Assembly: GCA_023229985.1 (NCBI GenBank)
Contig: JALNYF010000011.1
Coordinates: 1 to 44,218, forward strand
Source of the DNA: Bacteroidales bacterium
GTDB taxonomy: Bacteria; Bacteroidota; Bacteroidia; Bacteroidales; WCHB1-69
Length of the DNA: 44,218 nt
Direction of reading: 5' to 3'
Positions 10,441-19,595 of this stretch are shown in pieces; within the stretch, counting starts at the first letter, position 1; each line of letters begins with the position of its first letter. A program made the translations under genes and the position numbers. The notes under the pieces were generated by a model. The model did not search any database. It was given only the letters and a program-made list of their open reading frames with translations, and was not told the DNA's origin.

Positions 10441-13287
10441 ATGAGAAATTTGAAAAGAATTTGTTTAACCCTTCTCGCCGTTGTTTTTGTGTGCGCAGGC
10501 ACGCTTTCGGCGCAGAAACTGACCTCTCCCATCGGGAATGACCCGTCAGTAAGAATCGGAAAGTTGGAAAATGGAATGACTTATTACATTAAAGCCAACA
10601 AAAAACCGGAAAATCGTGTGGAATTTCGTTTGGCAGTGAATGCCGGTTCCAATCAGGAAGATGATGACCAACAAGGATTGGCTCACTTTACCGAACACAT
10701 GGCTTTTAACGGCATGGAAGGTTTTCCCGGAAATGACATGGTCAGCGAATTGCAAAAAATCGGTGTCATCTTTGGTAGAGATTTAAACGCTTACACCTCT
10801 TTTGACGAAACCGTTTACATGGTTAAAATGCCGACCGATGACCAGAAATACATCGACATGGGAATGAAAATTCTCTATGGTTGGGCGCACGGTTTGCTCT
10901 TAGACGGAAAAGAAATTGATGCCGAACGCGGCGTTATTTCCGAAGAATATCGTATGGGCTTGGGCGCAAGCGACAGAATGAGAAAAGTATGGTTCCCCGT
11001 CGTTTTCACCAATTCCCGCTACGCCGAACGCATGCCTATCGGCTCTATCGACATTATCAAAGGATTCCCTTATGATGCAATCAGACGTTTCTATCAAGAT
11101 TGGTATCGCCCTGATTTGCAAGCTGTTATTGTTGTTGGCGATGTGAATGTAGATGCCATCGAAGCCCAAATTAAAGAAGTCTTCGGTAAGATTCCGGCAA
11201 AACAAAATGGTCGCGAAAAAGTAAAATACGGCGTCGATAACAACAAAGAACCGTTGGTTGTCGTATGTACCGATAAAGAAGCTATGGGAAATCAGGTGTT
11301 GTTGGTGCGCAAATTTACCCATAATGCCATGAAAACTGTTCAAGATTACAAAGATTATATGACACGCCAACTTTACAATACGATGTATGCTTCTCGTCTG
11401 AACGAATTACAACAAAACCCGAATACCCCCTTTGTAGGTGCTTCAGGTAGTTATGGGAATTTTATTGGCGATATTGATGCCTATATCTTGGCCGGTGCTG
11501 CCAAAGAAAATCAAATTATCCCGACCATCGAGACTTTAATGAAAGAAGATTACCGTATTTTGAAACACGGATTTTTAGAAAGCGAATTGCAACGTGCCAA
11601 AGACGAATTATTGAATCATTACGAAACAGCTGAAAAAGAAGCCGATAAAACCGAATCTGAGAACTTCGCTTCCGAATACGTTGCCAATTTCTTGACCCAA
11701 GATCCTATCCCCGGCGTAAAAAGAGAATTGAATTATGCGAATAAATATTTGGCTGAAATTACTTTAGAAGACGTAAATGCCTTGGCAAAACAATGGATTA
11801 CCGAAGATAATTTTGTTGCCGTAGTGATGGCACCCGACAAAGAAGGCGTGAAAGTACCTACCAAAGAAGAAGTTTTGAGCGTGATCACAAATAAAGCCTT
11901 GGCAAATGTTGAACCTTACGTGGACAGTTACAAAGAACAAGAAATCGTTGAAAAATCTACGTTACACCCGGGAACCATCGTTAGCACAAAAGAATTACCG
12001 GAAATCGGAGCCAAAGAATTGACTTTATCAAACGGAATTAAAGTGGTGACCAAAAAAACCGATTATAAAAATGATGAAATTTTATTCTCCGCTTTCAGCA
12101 AAGGTGGTTACAGCCTTTATTATGAATGTGATATCGCTTCTTTGATGTTTGCTCCCCAAATGGTTGACAGAGCCGGCATCGGCGATTTGGATTACTCTTC
12201 TCTCGAAAAGAAATTGAAAGGTAAAAAAATCGGTCTTACTCCTAATATCACACCTTTCAGTGAAGGTTTTGATGGCCTCTCTACTCCAAAAGATTTGGAA
12301 ACTTTCTTCCAATATCTGAATGCTTTCTTTACGAACCCAAGAAAAGACACGACCACTTACGGATTGGTAATGAACGAAACCCGCGAACAAATGAAAATGA
12401 TCAACGCCAACCCGATGTATAAATTCTTTGGAGATTTTCTGGGTGCTGTAGCAGATAACGACCCCTACCAAATGAATATGTTGAATTATACGGAAGATGT
12501 TTTATCAAAAGTAGATTATGAAAGAGCTTTCTATTTGTATCAAGAACGCTTTGCCAATCCTGCTGATTTCACTTTCGTATTTACCGGCAATTTTGACGAA
12601 AAAATATTGGCAGAATACCTCGAAACTTACGTGGCTTCTTTGCCAACCACCGACAAAAAAGAAGATTTCAAAAATGTATTTAAACCATTCCCGAAAGAAA
12701 GCCAAATTAAAAATATTTACGCAGGAGCAGACGAAAAAAGCTGGGTTGGATTGGCTTTCAGCGAAAATATAGATTGGAATCCGCAAAACGAAATGATGAT
12801 TGACGTGATTAGTCAGGCATTAGACATCGAATTGATTGAAACTATCCGCGAAAAAATGGGAGGCGTTTACTCTCCAATGATGCAAATGGAGGCTGTCAAA
12901 TATCCTGTATCAAGTTTCATCACCATCGTTATGTTTAGCTGCGACCCGAATAATACCGACAAATTATCCAATGCCGTATTCAAAATCTTAAACAACTTTG
13001 CTAAAAAAGGTCCGAAGAAAGAGACATTAGCCAAAGTAAAAGAACAAATGACCCGCGCACACGAAAGCGATATGCTTACCAACAAATTCTGGGGCTCCTA
13101 TATCGAATCTCAACTTCTTCAGGGAGATGATTTGAACGAAGTCAATACGTTTGCAGATCATTTAAGTGGCGTTTCTACCAAGAGTGTCGCCCAATTTATG
13201 CAGAAATATTTCAAAACGAACCACTATATTCGCGTAGATTTATATCCTGAAACGACCGAAACTCCAGTAAAATCAACCGGCAGATAA
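10441..13287 (+). CDS. M16-family zinc metalloprotease, two-halves single chain
   Basis: A 948-residue exported insulinase/pitrilysin-like protease. The signal peptide ends near LSAQ (residue 25). The inverted zinc motif HFTEH is at residues 82-86, and the downstream glutamate needed for zinc binding is in the AERGVISEEY block. The first half carries the active site; the second half (about 510-940) repeats the fold without an HxxEH motif, as in other single-chain M16 proteins, with REKMGGVYSPM near the end. Such proteins degrade peptides in the periplasm or assist clearance of imported peptides. There is a 56-base AT-rich leader after the upstream gene, so it may be cotranscribed. Length is normal for the Bacteroidales family. 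Confidence 0.95.
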   Translation: MRNLKRICLTLLAVVFVCAGTLSAQKLTSPIGNDPSVRIGKLENGMTYYIKANKKPENRVEFRLAVNAGSNQEDDDQQGLAHFTEHMAFNGMEGFPGNDMVSELQKIGVIFGRDLNAYTSFDETVYMVKMPTDDQKYIDMGMKILYGWAHGLLLDGKEIDAERGVISEEYRMGLGASDRMRKVWFPVVFTNSRYAERMPIGSIDIIKGFPYDAIRRFYQDWYRPDLQAVIVVGDVNVDAIEAQIKEVFGKIPAKQNGREKVKYGVDNNKEPLVVVCTDKEAMGNQVLLVRKFTHNAMKTVQDYKDYMTRQLYNTMYASRLNELQQNPNTPFVGASGSYGNFIGDIDAYILAGAAKENQIIPTIETLMKEDYRILKHGFLESELQRAKDELLNHYETAEKEADKTESENFASEYVANFLTQDPIPGVKRELNYANKYLAEITLEDVNALAKQWITEDNFVAVVMAPDKEGVKVPTKEEVLSVITNKALANVEPYVDSYKEQEIVEKSTLHPGTIVSTKELPEIGAKELTLSNGIKVVTKKTDYKNDEILFSAFSKGGYSLYYECDIASLMFAPQMVDRAGIGDLDYSSLEKKLKGKKIGLTPNITPFSEGFDGLSTPKDLETFFQYLNAFFTNPRKDTTTYGLVMNETREQMKMINANPMYKFFGDFLGAVADNDPYQMNMLNYTEDVLSKVDYERAFYLYQERFANPADFTFVFTGNFDEKILAEYLETYVASLPTTDKKEDFKNVFKPFPKESQIKNIYAGADEKSWVGLAFSENIDWNPQNEMMIDVISQALDIELIETIREKMGGVYSPMMQMEAVKYPVSSFITIVMFSCDPNNTDKLSNAVFKILNNFAKKGPKKETLAKVKEQMTRAHESDMLTNKFWGSYIESQLLQGDDLNEVNTFADHLSGVSTKSVAQFMQKYFKTNHYIRVDLYPETTETPVKSTGR

Positions 13288-13351
13288 TTATAAATTGCTC
13301 ATTTATAATAAAATAAAGTGCTGTTTTAATGATGATAAAAAAAAATAAAAA

Positions 13352-13385
13352 TTGAGTACAACAAAACAAAATTTTTGTATTTTTG
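13352..13385 (+). promoter_or_regulatory. Promoter of tRNA-Asn
   Basis: A TATTTTTG -7 box (13378-13385), with a TTG at 13352-13354 as a possible -33 box 23 bases upstream. The tRNA starts 18 bases after the -7 box, in keeping with a short processed leader. Confidence 0.65.
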
Positions 13386-13402
13386 CATCCTCAAAACAGC
13401 AC

Positions 13403-13476
13403 TCCTCCTTAGCTCAGTTGGTTAGAGCATCTGACTGTTAATCAGAGGGTCCTAGGTTCAAGTCCTAGAGGGGGAG
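13403..13476 (+). tRNA. tRNA-Asn (anticodon GTT)
   Basis: A complete cloverleaf. The acceptor TCCTCCT pairs with AGGGGGA (one G-U), and the D stem is GCTC/GAGC. The anticodon stem TCTGA/TCAGA encloses loop CTGTTAA with anticodon GTT at 13437-13439. The T stem is CTAGG/CCTAG with loop TTCAAGT. The discriminator is G. CCA is not encoded. GTT reads AAC and AAU. It is a single gene with its own promoter and terminator. Confidence 0.97.
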
Positions 13477-13478
13477 CA

Positions 13479-13512
13479 AAAAAAGCACTTATCATTGATA
13501 AGTGCTTTTTTT
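13479..13512 (+). terminator. Rho-independent terminator of tRNA-Asn
   Basis: A perfect 10-base stem AGCACTTATC / GATAAGTGCT with loop ATT, extended by flanking A-run and T-run pairing and followed by seven T. It starts two to three bases after the tRNA. The A-run/T-run symmetry could also serve the minus-strand rimM gene that converges on it. Confidence 0.93.
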
Positions 13513-13529
13513 ATTTCATTTTTGAAGTT

Positions 13530-14048
13530 TTACAAATAAATATCTATTAATCCTTCCGGCGCTTCAATGTGAATCGTTTTGTTTTTTCGATCCACTTCTT
13601 TGAATAAATCATCCACTGCCGGAATTAAAATTTCTGTTTCATTCTTCATCACCTGCATAATCGGCTGATTGCTGATGTCGATAAAGTCCGTGCAAATTCC
13701 AATATTTCCTTTTTCTTTATCAACCACCTGAAATCCAATAACTTCATGATAATAAAACTGATTCCCTGTAAGTGGCGGTAGTGCCGATAAAGGTAAATAC
13801 AGTTCCAATTTTAGCAAATCTTTGGCATCTTCGCCTTCAACATCTTGAAATTTGACAATCGCCGATTTCCCACCCCTCAACTCAATATTCTCTATCTGAT
13901 AAGGTAAATATTCATCGCCGATGAGGATAAAAACCGCCTTCAGATTTTCATATTTTTCCGGTTCATCAGTATCTAAATAGATGTAAAGTTGCCCTTTATA
14001 CCCAAACGGTTTTGTAATAATCCCTAAGTAAAAATAATCGTTGTTCAT
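13530..14048 (-). CDS. rimM: 16S rRNA processing/ribosome maturation factor RimM
   Basis: Assists assembly of the 30S ribosomal head by binding S19. The N-terminal RimM barrel (FYLGIITKPFGYKGQLYIYLDTDEP) and the C-terminal PRC-barrel part (YYHEVIGFQVVDKEKGNIG ... IQVMKNE-like strand, LIPAVDDLFKEVDRKNKTIHIEAPEGLIDIYL) are both present. The start is the ATG at 14048, giving 172 residues (MNNDYFYLG). The open frame continues to 14081, but that would overlap the promoter box. The gene stands alone here; in many bacteria it sits with rpsP and trmD, which are not seen nearby. Confidence 0.94.
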   Translation of the reverse strand: MNNDYFYLGIITKPFGYKGQLYIYLDTDEPEKYENLKAVFILIGDEYLPYQIENIELRGGKSAIVKFQDVEGEDAKDLLKLELYLPLSALPPLTGNQFYYHEVIGFQVVDKEKGNIGICTDFIDISNQPIMQVMKNETEILIPAVDDLFKEVDRKNKTIHIEAPEGLIDIYL

Positions 14049-14067
14049 ACTTCGTAATTTGAATTTG

Positions 14068-14101
14068 CAAAGATACACCAAGTTTTATAATTGAAACCAA
14101 A
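14068..14101 (-). promoter_or_regulatory. rimM promoter
   Basis: On the minus strand, a TTTG -33 box (14098-14101) and a TATCTTTG -7 box (14068-14075) are separated by 22 bases. The -7 box is 19 bases before the chosen ATG, which supports the shorter start. Confidence 0.75.
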
Positions 14102-14149
14102 TTATCTCTGTTTTTACACATTATGATGTTTTTTATTTTTTATGATTCT

Positions 14150-14181
14150 TTTGAAACCTAAACGAAAAAGGTGTAACTTTG
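14150..14181 (+). promoter_or_regulatory. Promoter of the DUF3352-type gene
   Basis: TTTG at 14150-14153 and TAACTTTG at 14174-14181 with a 20-base spacer, a near-consensus Bacteroidota promoter. It excludes translation from 14179 and points to the ATG at 14227. It is divergent from the rimM promoter, with about 50 bases between. Confidence 0.8.
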
Positions 14182-14226
14182 CAACCGCTATTAAAATTTT
14201 TTTTCATTTATTATTTAATTCGGATT

Positions 14227-15729
14227 ATGGAAGAAAAAAGAAAACCCAAAAGAAATAAATATGTCATTCCTGGGATTGTTTTAGTCTTTATTGCCGTTGG
14301 ATTAGGGATTTTTGGGTACATCAAAGTTCTAAAAAAATCAACTGCCCAACTTATGGAAATCGTTCCTCAAGATGCTGCTTATGTTATCCAAATCAATAAT
14401 AATGATGAATTTGTGAAAAGTATTTCTTCTTGCAAATCCTATCTGAATGATGTTTTTGTTTTAGATGCCTTGTCGGGGTTTGAGTATTTTATTGATCTAA
14501 CTAAAGGTGATTTATCCGATGCGCAACGATTAGTTATTTCCGGTCACGGGAATGCCGACAATTTTTCGTTGTTGATGTCCATCAAAATGGACGAAAAAAC
14601 ATTTGCAAAATTACTGAAACGCTTGCAGATTAATCCGAAGGATTATTCCAAATTTGAACACTATAAAATGTATGATATTGGAACTCATTACAAAAAATTT
14701 GTCATTGTCCAACACGATGGTGTCTTTTCTGCTTCCGATAACAAAGAATTGTTGCAAAATTCGATTCGGACTTTCAACTCCTCAAAAAGTATTTTAAAAT
14801 CAGATGGATTTGATGAAATTGACCAACTTTTGCAAAAGAATAACCGACAAAATTGGATAGTCATTCATCACGAAAGATGGATGGGTTTTCATCTCCCCAA
14901 AATAAATGAGACTTTCAGGGATTCTTTTACTGCTGTTGGAAATTTGGCAAGTTGGTCGGCGTATCAAGTTCGTTTTACCGATAATGAAGTCTCCTTTTCC
15001 GGATACAGTCTGATGACAAAAAACTCTTTCTTTCAAAGATTTGTTTCCCAAAGCGGCAATCATGGCGACTTGCCGGAAAACATCCTGCCCGCACAATTGA
15101 ATTATTACGTTTCGCTTCAGATCCCTGACCTTGCCCAATATTCCCAAACAAGTACTTCTGCGGAGAAAGCCGATTTATTGAAACTTAATTGTCAGGAATC
15201 TTATTGTTTTTCAACCACATACAACGACTCAACCCTTTACAATTACGTTGCCGTGAAAGGCGATACCTCCCAATCTTTTATTGTCTCTATTTTGCCGGAA
15301 GGTCATACTTTGGATTCTGCCGTTTCCTATAAAAATTTTAAAATCTATGCCTCCGGAGTCCCCCATTTTACCAACGCCCTTTCATCCATCCATCAAGAGG
15401 TAACTCCGAATTATTTTACTGATTATCAGGGCTATTATATCTTTTCGGATTCAATCGAACCGCTGAAGGCTTACATCGACAATTGCCTGAACGGTCAATT
15501 TATAGAGCAAAATCAGTATTATTTGTTTAGTAAAAACAACTTGCCATCGGATAATCGCTTTCAACTGTTTTTCCAAAATCAAAACAAATACCTCGATCAC
15601 TATTTATCCTCTCAATTCCTGCAAACTCAATCCGGCTTGGAGAATTTGAGAGTTTTTTCTTATACATTCTCACAACCTATTGGTAATTTAGTGCCGAACA
15701 TTATTTATTTAAAATTTGCAACAAACTAA
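14227..15729 (+). CDS. DUF3352-like anchored periplasmic protein
   Basis: A 500-residue protein of unknown function. It has a short basic N-terminus, one membrane helix (YVIPGIVLVFIAVGLGIFGYI, residues about 13-33) and a large extracytoplasmic domain. The block MEIVPQDAAYVIQINNNDEFVKSI, followed by repeated segments on energies or levels such as SGHGNADNFSLLMSIKMDEKTF, resembles the DUF3352 family found across Bacteroidetes. The start at 14227 is chosen because the promoter -7 box ends at 14181. The next gene (dipeptidase) begins 13 bases after the stop and is probably cotranscribed. No catalytic motif is seen. Confidence 0.75.
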   Translation: MEEKRKPKRNKYVIPGIVLVFIAVGLGIFGYIKVLKKSTAQLMEIVPQDAAYVIQINNNDEFVKSISSCKSYLNDVFVLDALSGFEYFIDLTKGDLSDAQRLVISGHGNADNFSLLMSIKMDEKTFAKLLKRLQINPKDYSKFEHYKMYDIGTHYKKFVIVQHDGVFSASDNKELLQNSIRTFNSSKSILKSDGFDEIDQLLQKNNRQNWIVIHHERWMGFHLPKINETFRDSFTAVGNLASWSAYQVRFTDNEVSFSGYSLMTKNSFFQRFVSQSGNHGDLPENILPAQLNYYVSLQIPDLAQYSQTSTSAEKADLLKLNCQESYCFSTTYNDSTLYNYVAVKGDTSQSFIVSILPEGHTLDSAVSYKNFKIYASGVPHFTNALSSIHQEVTPNYFTDYQGYYIFSDSIEPLKAYIDNCLNGQFIEQNQYYLFSKNNLPSDNRFQLFFQNQNKYLDHYLSSQFLQTQSGLENLRVFSYTFSQPIGNLVPNIIYLKFATN

Positions 15730-15742
15730 TAAACAATATTTT

Positions 15743-17116
15743 ATGAAAGATTTAAAAAATTACATCGAACAAAACAAAGAACGCTTTTTAGATGAATTAT
15801 TCAGTTTAATCCGCATACCGTCGATCAGTTCGCAAGAGGAGCATAAAGGCGATATGGTGCGTTGTGCCAACCGCTGGAAAGAATTAATCCTTGCCGCCGG
15901 CGCCGACCGTTGCGAAGTGATGCCGACAGACGGGAATCCGGTTGTTTATGGCGAAAAAATTATTGCCCCCAACCGCCCAACCGTCTTGGTTTACGGTCAT
16001 TATGATGTGATGCCCGTCGATCCTGAAGAACTATGGAATACCAAGCCGTTTGAACCGGAAATTAGGGACGGTAAGATTTGGGCGCGCGGTGCCGATGATG
16101 ACAAAGGTCAATCGTTTATGCACGCCAAAGCCTTCGAGTATTTGGTTAAAACCAATCAACTGACTTGTAATGTGAAGTTTATGTTGGAAGGAGAAGAAGA
16201 AATCGGCAGCGGCAGTCTCTATGGCTTCTGCGAGAAAAATAAGGAAATGCTGAAATCCGACATCATTCTGGTGTCCGACACGAGCATGATTGGCACGGAT
16301 ATTCCGTCCATTACAACCGGTTTGCGCGGGTTGAGTTATTTGGAAGTGGAAGTTACGGGACCGAGCCATGATTTGCACTCCGGACTCTTCGGCGGCGCAG
16401 TGGCCAACCCTATCAATATTCTGTGCCAAATGATTGCGTCCCTGACGAATGAGAAAAATGAGATTACCATTCCGCATTTTTACGATGACGTTTTGGTGCT
16501 GTCGGACGAAGAGCGCGCGCTGATGGCAAAAGCTCCTTTTAATCTGGAAGAATACAAAAAAGCCATCCATATCAAGGAAGTACATGGCGAAGAAGGTTAT
16601 AGCACCATCGAACGCACCGGCATCCGCCCAACATTGGACGTTTGCGGAATCTGGGGCGGCTACACCGGCGAAGGCTCCAAAACCGTTCTGCCTTCCAAAG
16701 CCAACGCGAAAATCTCCATGCGCCTTGTGCCTAATCAAAACTCACACAAAATTTCAGAATTGTTCCAAAAACATTTTGAATCCATTGCACCACAGTCTGT
16801 TACCGTTAAAGTAACTCCCAGCCACGGCGGTGAAGCCTACGTTTCTCCTATCGACATGCCCGCCTATAAAGCAGCCGAAAAAGCCTACGAAAAGACTTAT
16901 GGCACACGCCCCATTCCTACGCGCAGCGGTGGAAGTATTCCGATTATCGCCGGCTTCGAGAAAATTCTCGGGACAAAATCTATCCTGATGGGCTTCGGAC
17001 TGGGCGAAGATGCAATCCATTCCCCGAACGAAAACTATAAATTGGAACACTTCTTCAAAGGAATCGAAACCATTCCCTATTTCTATCATTTTTTTGCAGA
17101 AATGAGCGAAAAATAA
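15743..17116 (+). CDS. M20-family dipeptidase/carboxypeptidase
   Basis: A 457-residue cytosolic zinc peptidase that cleaves dipeptides or similar amide bonds. The metal ligands and catalytic residues of the family are present: VYGHYDVMPVDP (His, Asp), RGADDDKGQ (bridging Asp), LEGEEEIGS (catalytic Glu and ligand) and EDAIHSPNE (C-terminal His ligand). The dimerisation domain sits between, with GPSHDLHSGLFGGAVANP. The ATG at 15743 starts MKDLKNYIEQ, the usual M20 dipeptidase N-terminus; upstream codons overlap the previous gene. It lies between the DUF3352 and protease genes with short gaps (13 and 6 bases), so a three-gene transcript is likely. Confidence 0.94.
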   Translation: MKDLKNYIEQNKERFLDELFSLIRIPSISSQEEHKGDMVRCANRWKELILAAGADRCEVMPTDGNPVVYGEKIIAPNRPTVLVYGHYDVMPVDPEELWNTKPFEPEIRDGKIWARGADDDKGQSFMHAKAFEYLVKTNQLTCNVKFMLEGEEEIGSGSLYGFCEKNKEMLKSDIILVSDTSMIGTDIPSITTGLRGLSYLEVEVTGPSHDLHSGLFGGAVANPINILCQMIASLTNEKNEITIPHFYDDVLVLSDEERALMAKAPFNLEEYKKAIHIKEVHGEEGYSTIERTGIRPTLDVCGIWGGYTGEGSKTVLPSKANAKISMRLVPNQNSHKISELFQKHFESIAPQSVTVKVTPSHGGEAYVSPIDMPAYKAAEKAYEKTYGTRPIPTRSGGSIPIIAGFEKILGTKSILMGFGLGEDAIHSPNENYKLEHFFKGIETIPYFYHFFAEMSEK

Positions 17117-17122
17117 TACTTC

Positions 17123-19513
17123 ATGAAAATAAATACACGAATCACATTTATCGGATTTCTTCTTTGTATCCTCTTTTCTATCAATACATTGGCTCAGTCT
17201 AACGGGAAAATGGTGCAAATCGAAAATTCGTTTTGTAAAGTCTATCTTCCTTTTTACGAAAAAGATTATATCTGCGAAATTGACAGCTGTCATTGTCAAA
17301 AAGGCTACTATAGTGGCAATGATACCGTCAATGTATATCAACAAACCATTACATCTGAATTTAACTTTTTTGGACCATCTACTTATGATACAACTACTAC
17401 CCTCATTTATAAGCTAACGGGAGACTTTGTGGATGGCTTCCTCGAAGGTGACGGAACTTACCTTGAAGTAATGAATGAAGAGAATGAAGCCTATATGAAT
17501 ACCGAAGTCAAATGCAGCTTTCTTCGTGGTCAGTTTGCTCCTGCCGGGACCATTACGAAAACGCTGAGCGATGAAGATACCGCCACGGTTTATGTCGGAG
17601 AAATTCTCAATGGTGAATCATTCGGGCAGGGGAGTGTATATAGCCCGCCAGGAACACTTTATAGTAAAGGTATTTATAAAGATGGGTCACTCTACGACGG
17701 ATGCTTTTATTCCGATGAAGATACGACGTACGTGTGGAAAGGCGTTTATTCAGACGAACTGCCGGACGGCTTTAATCTCTATCCCGAAACGGGGAAACCG
17801 CTGACTTCCTACTTCGATCAACAGTTCAATCCATGTGATGAGAATGATGCGATGTATTATTGCTCAGGGATTTATAAAAAACCACTTGTTTGTCGCGACA
17901 CGCTGCTCCTCTATTATTGCTCCAATAAGGCGTTAGCCGCCAAGTTGGTCGTTAGGTTTGTGGATTACGAAAATATCAAAAACTGCTATTTTGAAGGCGA
18001 ACAGTTGTTTTACTATCCGGATCTTTCTTTGAAACAGCAAAATACGATGTGCAATAATCAAATGATTGAAATGCGTGTTTATGAGAAAAATGGGGATATC
18101 GCGCTGCGGAGTAAGGTCATTGACAAAGTTAATCTCATTCAACTTTGTAAGGATTCGACTGATGCTTTGTTTTTTGGAGGGCAAGGCAATAAATTGTACG
18201 CGCAATATATTTCTCAGTCCGGAAAAATATTAAAAATGGGCGAGCATTCTTCGCCCCGCTATAACAGCAACTTGTTACAGAATTCTATTTCGCTTTTTTC
18301 TTTCGATACAACCGCTTTTGCAGAGAGCGAAGATATTGATGAATATGTTGAATATGCTAATAGTTTGAAGGAATTTTCTCATTACATCTCAGATGATGAC
18401 TTTTTAGCTGAAATGAGCGATTTGACTTATACGGTAAGGTTCGCGATGTCGCCAAAGAAAAACAATAATTCTTTCGGATTCATCTTAGATGATTACAATG
18501 ACTACTATGAGGCTTTCTTGGTCAATAATAATCAGGTTAATTATTCAAAATATAATATGAAGGGTAAATTAATAACGAATTATTTTAATGGAACTTATGA
18601 TTTGTTGACATCAGATACGGTTACTCTTAAAGCAGATAAAACAGGCGCCACGTTTTCTTTTTTTATTAATGATAGTTTAATATATGGATCAGAGGATATA
18701 ACTTGCTCAGAGATTTTTGCAGTTCATGGGAAGAAAAGCGGCGTCAAAATGGTGGATTACATAAAAATGAGTTCCTTCGAAGAAACGGATACAGAAAATG
18801 CCGAAGGATTGATTAAAATTTTCAAACAGTGGCTCAATAACGAAGTAGAAAAGGACAGCATTGAGGATATTGCCGGTTTTGCAAGTTCAGGGACGGGATT
18901 TTTTATTCATAAAGATGGCTATTTTTTGACCAACCATCACGTGGTTTCAGGTTTTAGCAGGATTGTTGTTGAAACGGATTTGGCTACCGGCAAGAAAAGA
19001 GACTACGAGGCTGAAATCGTTTTATGCGACAAAAAAAATGACATCGCATTATTAAAAATAAAAGATACTTCATTTCATATTTCGACCCCGATACCTTATA
19101 CAGTAGATACGGTGGAAATGAATTTGGGTGATGCCTTATTTACGCTGGGATATCCGAGTGTTCAAACGATGGGCAAGGGAATAAAATATACAGAAGGCGT
19201 TATCAACAGCCTTAGCGGTTATAGTGATAAAGAGAATATTTATCAGATGTCTGCATCTGTTCAACCCGGTAACAGCGGTTCACCGGTATTTTCCGCTTTG
19301 GGCAGTTTGGTTGCTATCACTACCTCAGCTTTGCTCCAAAGAGAATCATTTGAAAACGTAAATTATTGCGTGAAAGCAAAATACATTAATCGATTTTTGT
19401 CCAATTGTATTGAGAACATTTCAATACCCGAAGAGAGTCATTTGCAGAATAGTAATTCTGTTTCAAGAATCAAAAAGATTGCTCCTTTTGTTGTTCTCAT
19501 AAAAACCATGTAA
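17123..19513 (+). CDS. Exported trypsin-like serine protease with MORN-like N-terminus
   Basis: A 796-residue secreted protein; the signal peptide ends at LAQS (about residue 25). Residues about 95-220 contain MORN-like repeats (GDFVDGFLEGDGTY, VGEILNGESFGQGSVY, KGIYKDGSLYDGCFY). Residues about 405-555 look like a beta-sandwich of the concanavalin/LamG type. The C-terminal 210 residues are a DegP-like trypsin domain with the full triad: His606 in TNHHVV, Asp640 in NDIALL, Ser718 in QPGNSGSP. No PDZ domain follows. The order of domains is unusual and no substrate can be named. The first half is rich in cysteines. It is probably the last gene of the DUF3352/M20 transcript. Confidence 0.85.
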   Translation: MKINTRITFIGFLLCILFSINTLAQSNGKMVQIENSFCKVYLPFYEKDYICEIDSCHCQKGYYSGNDTVNVYQQTITSEFNFFGPSTYDTTTTLIYKLTGDFVDGFLEGDGTYLEVMNEENEAYMNTEVKCSFLRGQFAPAGTITKTLSDEDTATVYVGEILNGESFGQGSVYSPPGTLYSKGIYKDGSLYDGCFYSDEDTTYVWKGVYSDELPDGFNLYPETGKPLTSYFDQQFNPCDENDAMYYCSGIYKKPLVCRDTLLLYYCSNKALAAKLVVRFVDYENIKNCYFEGEQLFYYPDLSLKQQNTMCNNQMIEMRVYEKNGDIALRSKVIDKVNLIQLCKDSTDALFFGGQGNKLYAQYISQSGKILKMGEHSSPRYNSNLLQNSISLFSFDTTAFAESEDIDEYVEYANSLKEFSHYISDDDFLAEMSDLTYTVRFAMSPKKNNNSFGFILDDYNDYYEAFLVNNNQVNYSKYNMKGKLITNYFNGTYDLLTSDTVTLKADKTGATFSFFINDSLIYGSEDITCSEIFAVHGKKSGVKMVDYIKMSSFEETDTENAEGLIKIFKQWLNNEVEKDSIEDIAGFASSGTGFFIHKDGYFLTNHHVVSGFSRIVVETDLATGKKRDYEAEIVLCDKKNDIALLKIKDTSFHISTPIPYTVDTVEMNLGDALFTLGYPSVQTMGKGIKYTEGVINSLSGYSDKENIYQMSASVQPGNSGSPVFSALGSLVAITTSALLQRESFENVNYCVKAKYINRFLSNCIENISIPEESHLQNSNSVSRIKKIAPFVVLIKTM

Positions 19514-19564
19514 ACGGTGGAAAGAGTTCGTTTTTTTTGAGTGTTTTATTTAAAAAAAATGATG

Positions 19565-19572
19565 TACCTTTG
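19565..19572 (+). promoter_or_regulatory. -7 box for gpsA
   Basis: TACCTTTG, 23 bases upstream of the GTG start of gpsA. A TTTG at 19536-19539 is a possible -33 box with a rather long spacer of 25. Confidence 0.6.
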
Positions 19573-19595
19573 CCGCTTTAAAAAAATAATCTATT

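Noticed and set aside
10900..11370. 156-residue antisense open frame
   Set aside because: Shadow of the M16 protease gene.
13289..13312. TTATAAAT/ATTTATAA hairpin after the M16 protease gene
   Set aside because: Only A-T pairs and no T-run; too weak to call a terminator.
16031..16738. 235-residue antisense open frame
   Set aside because: Lies wholly inside the M20 dipeptidase gene on the opposite strand; an artefact of codon use.
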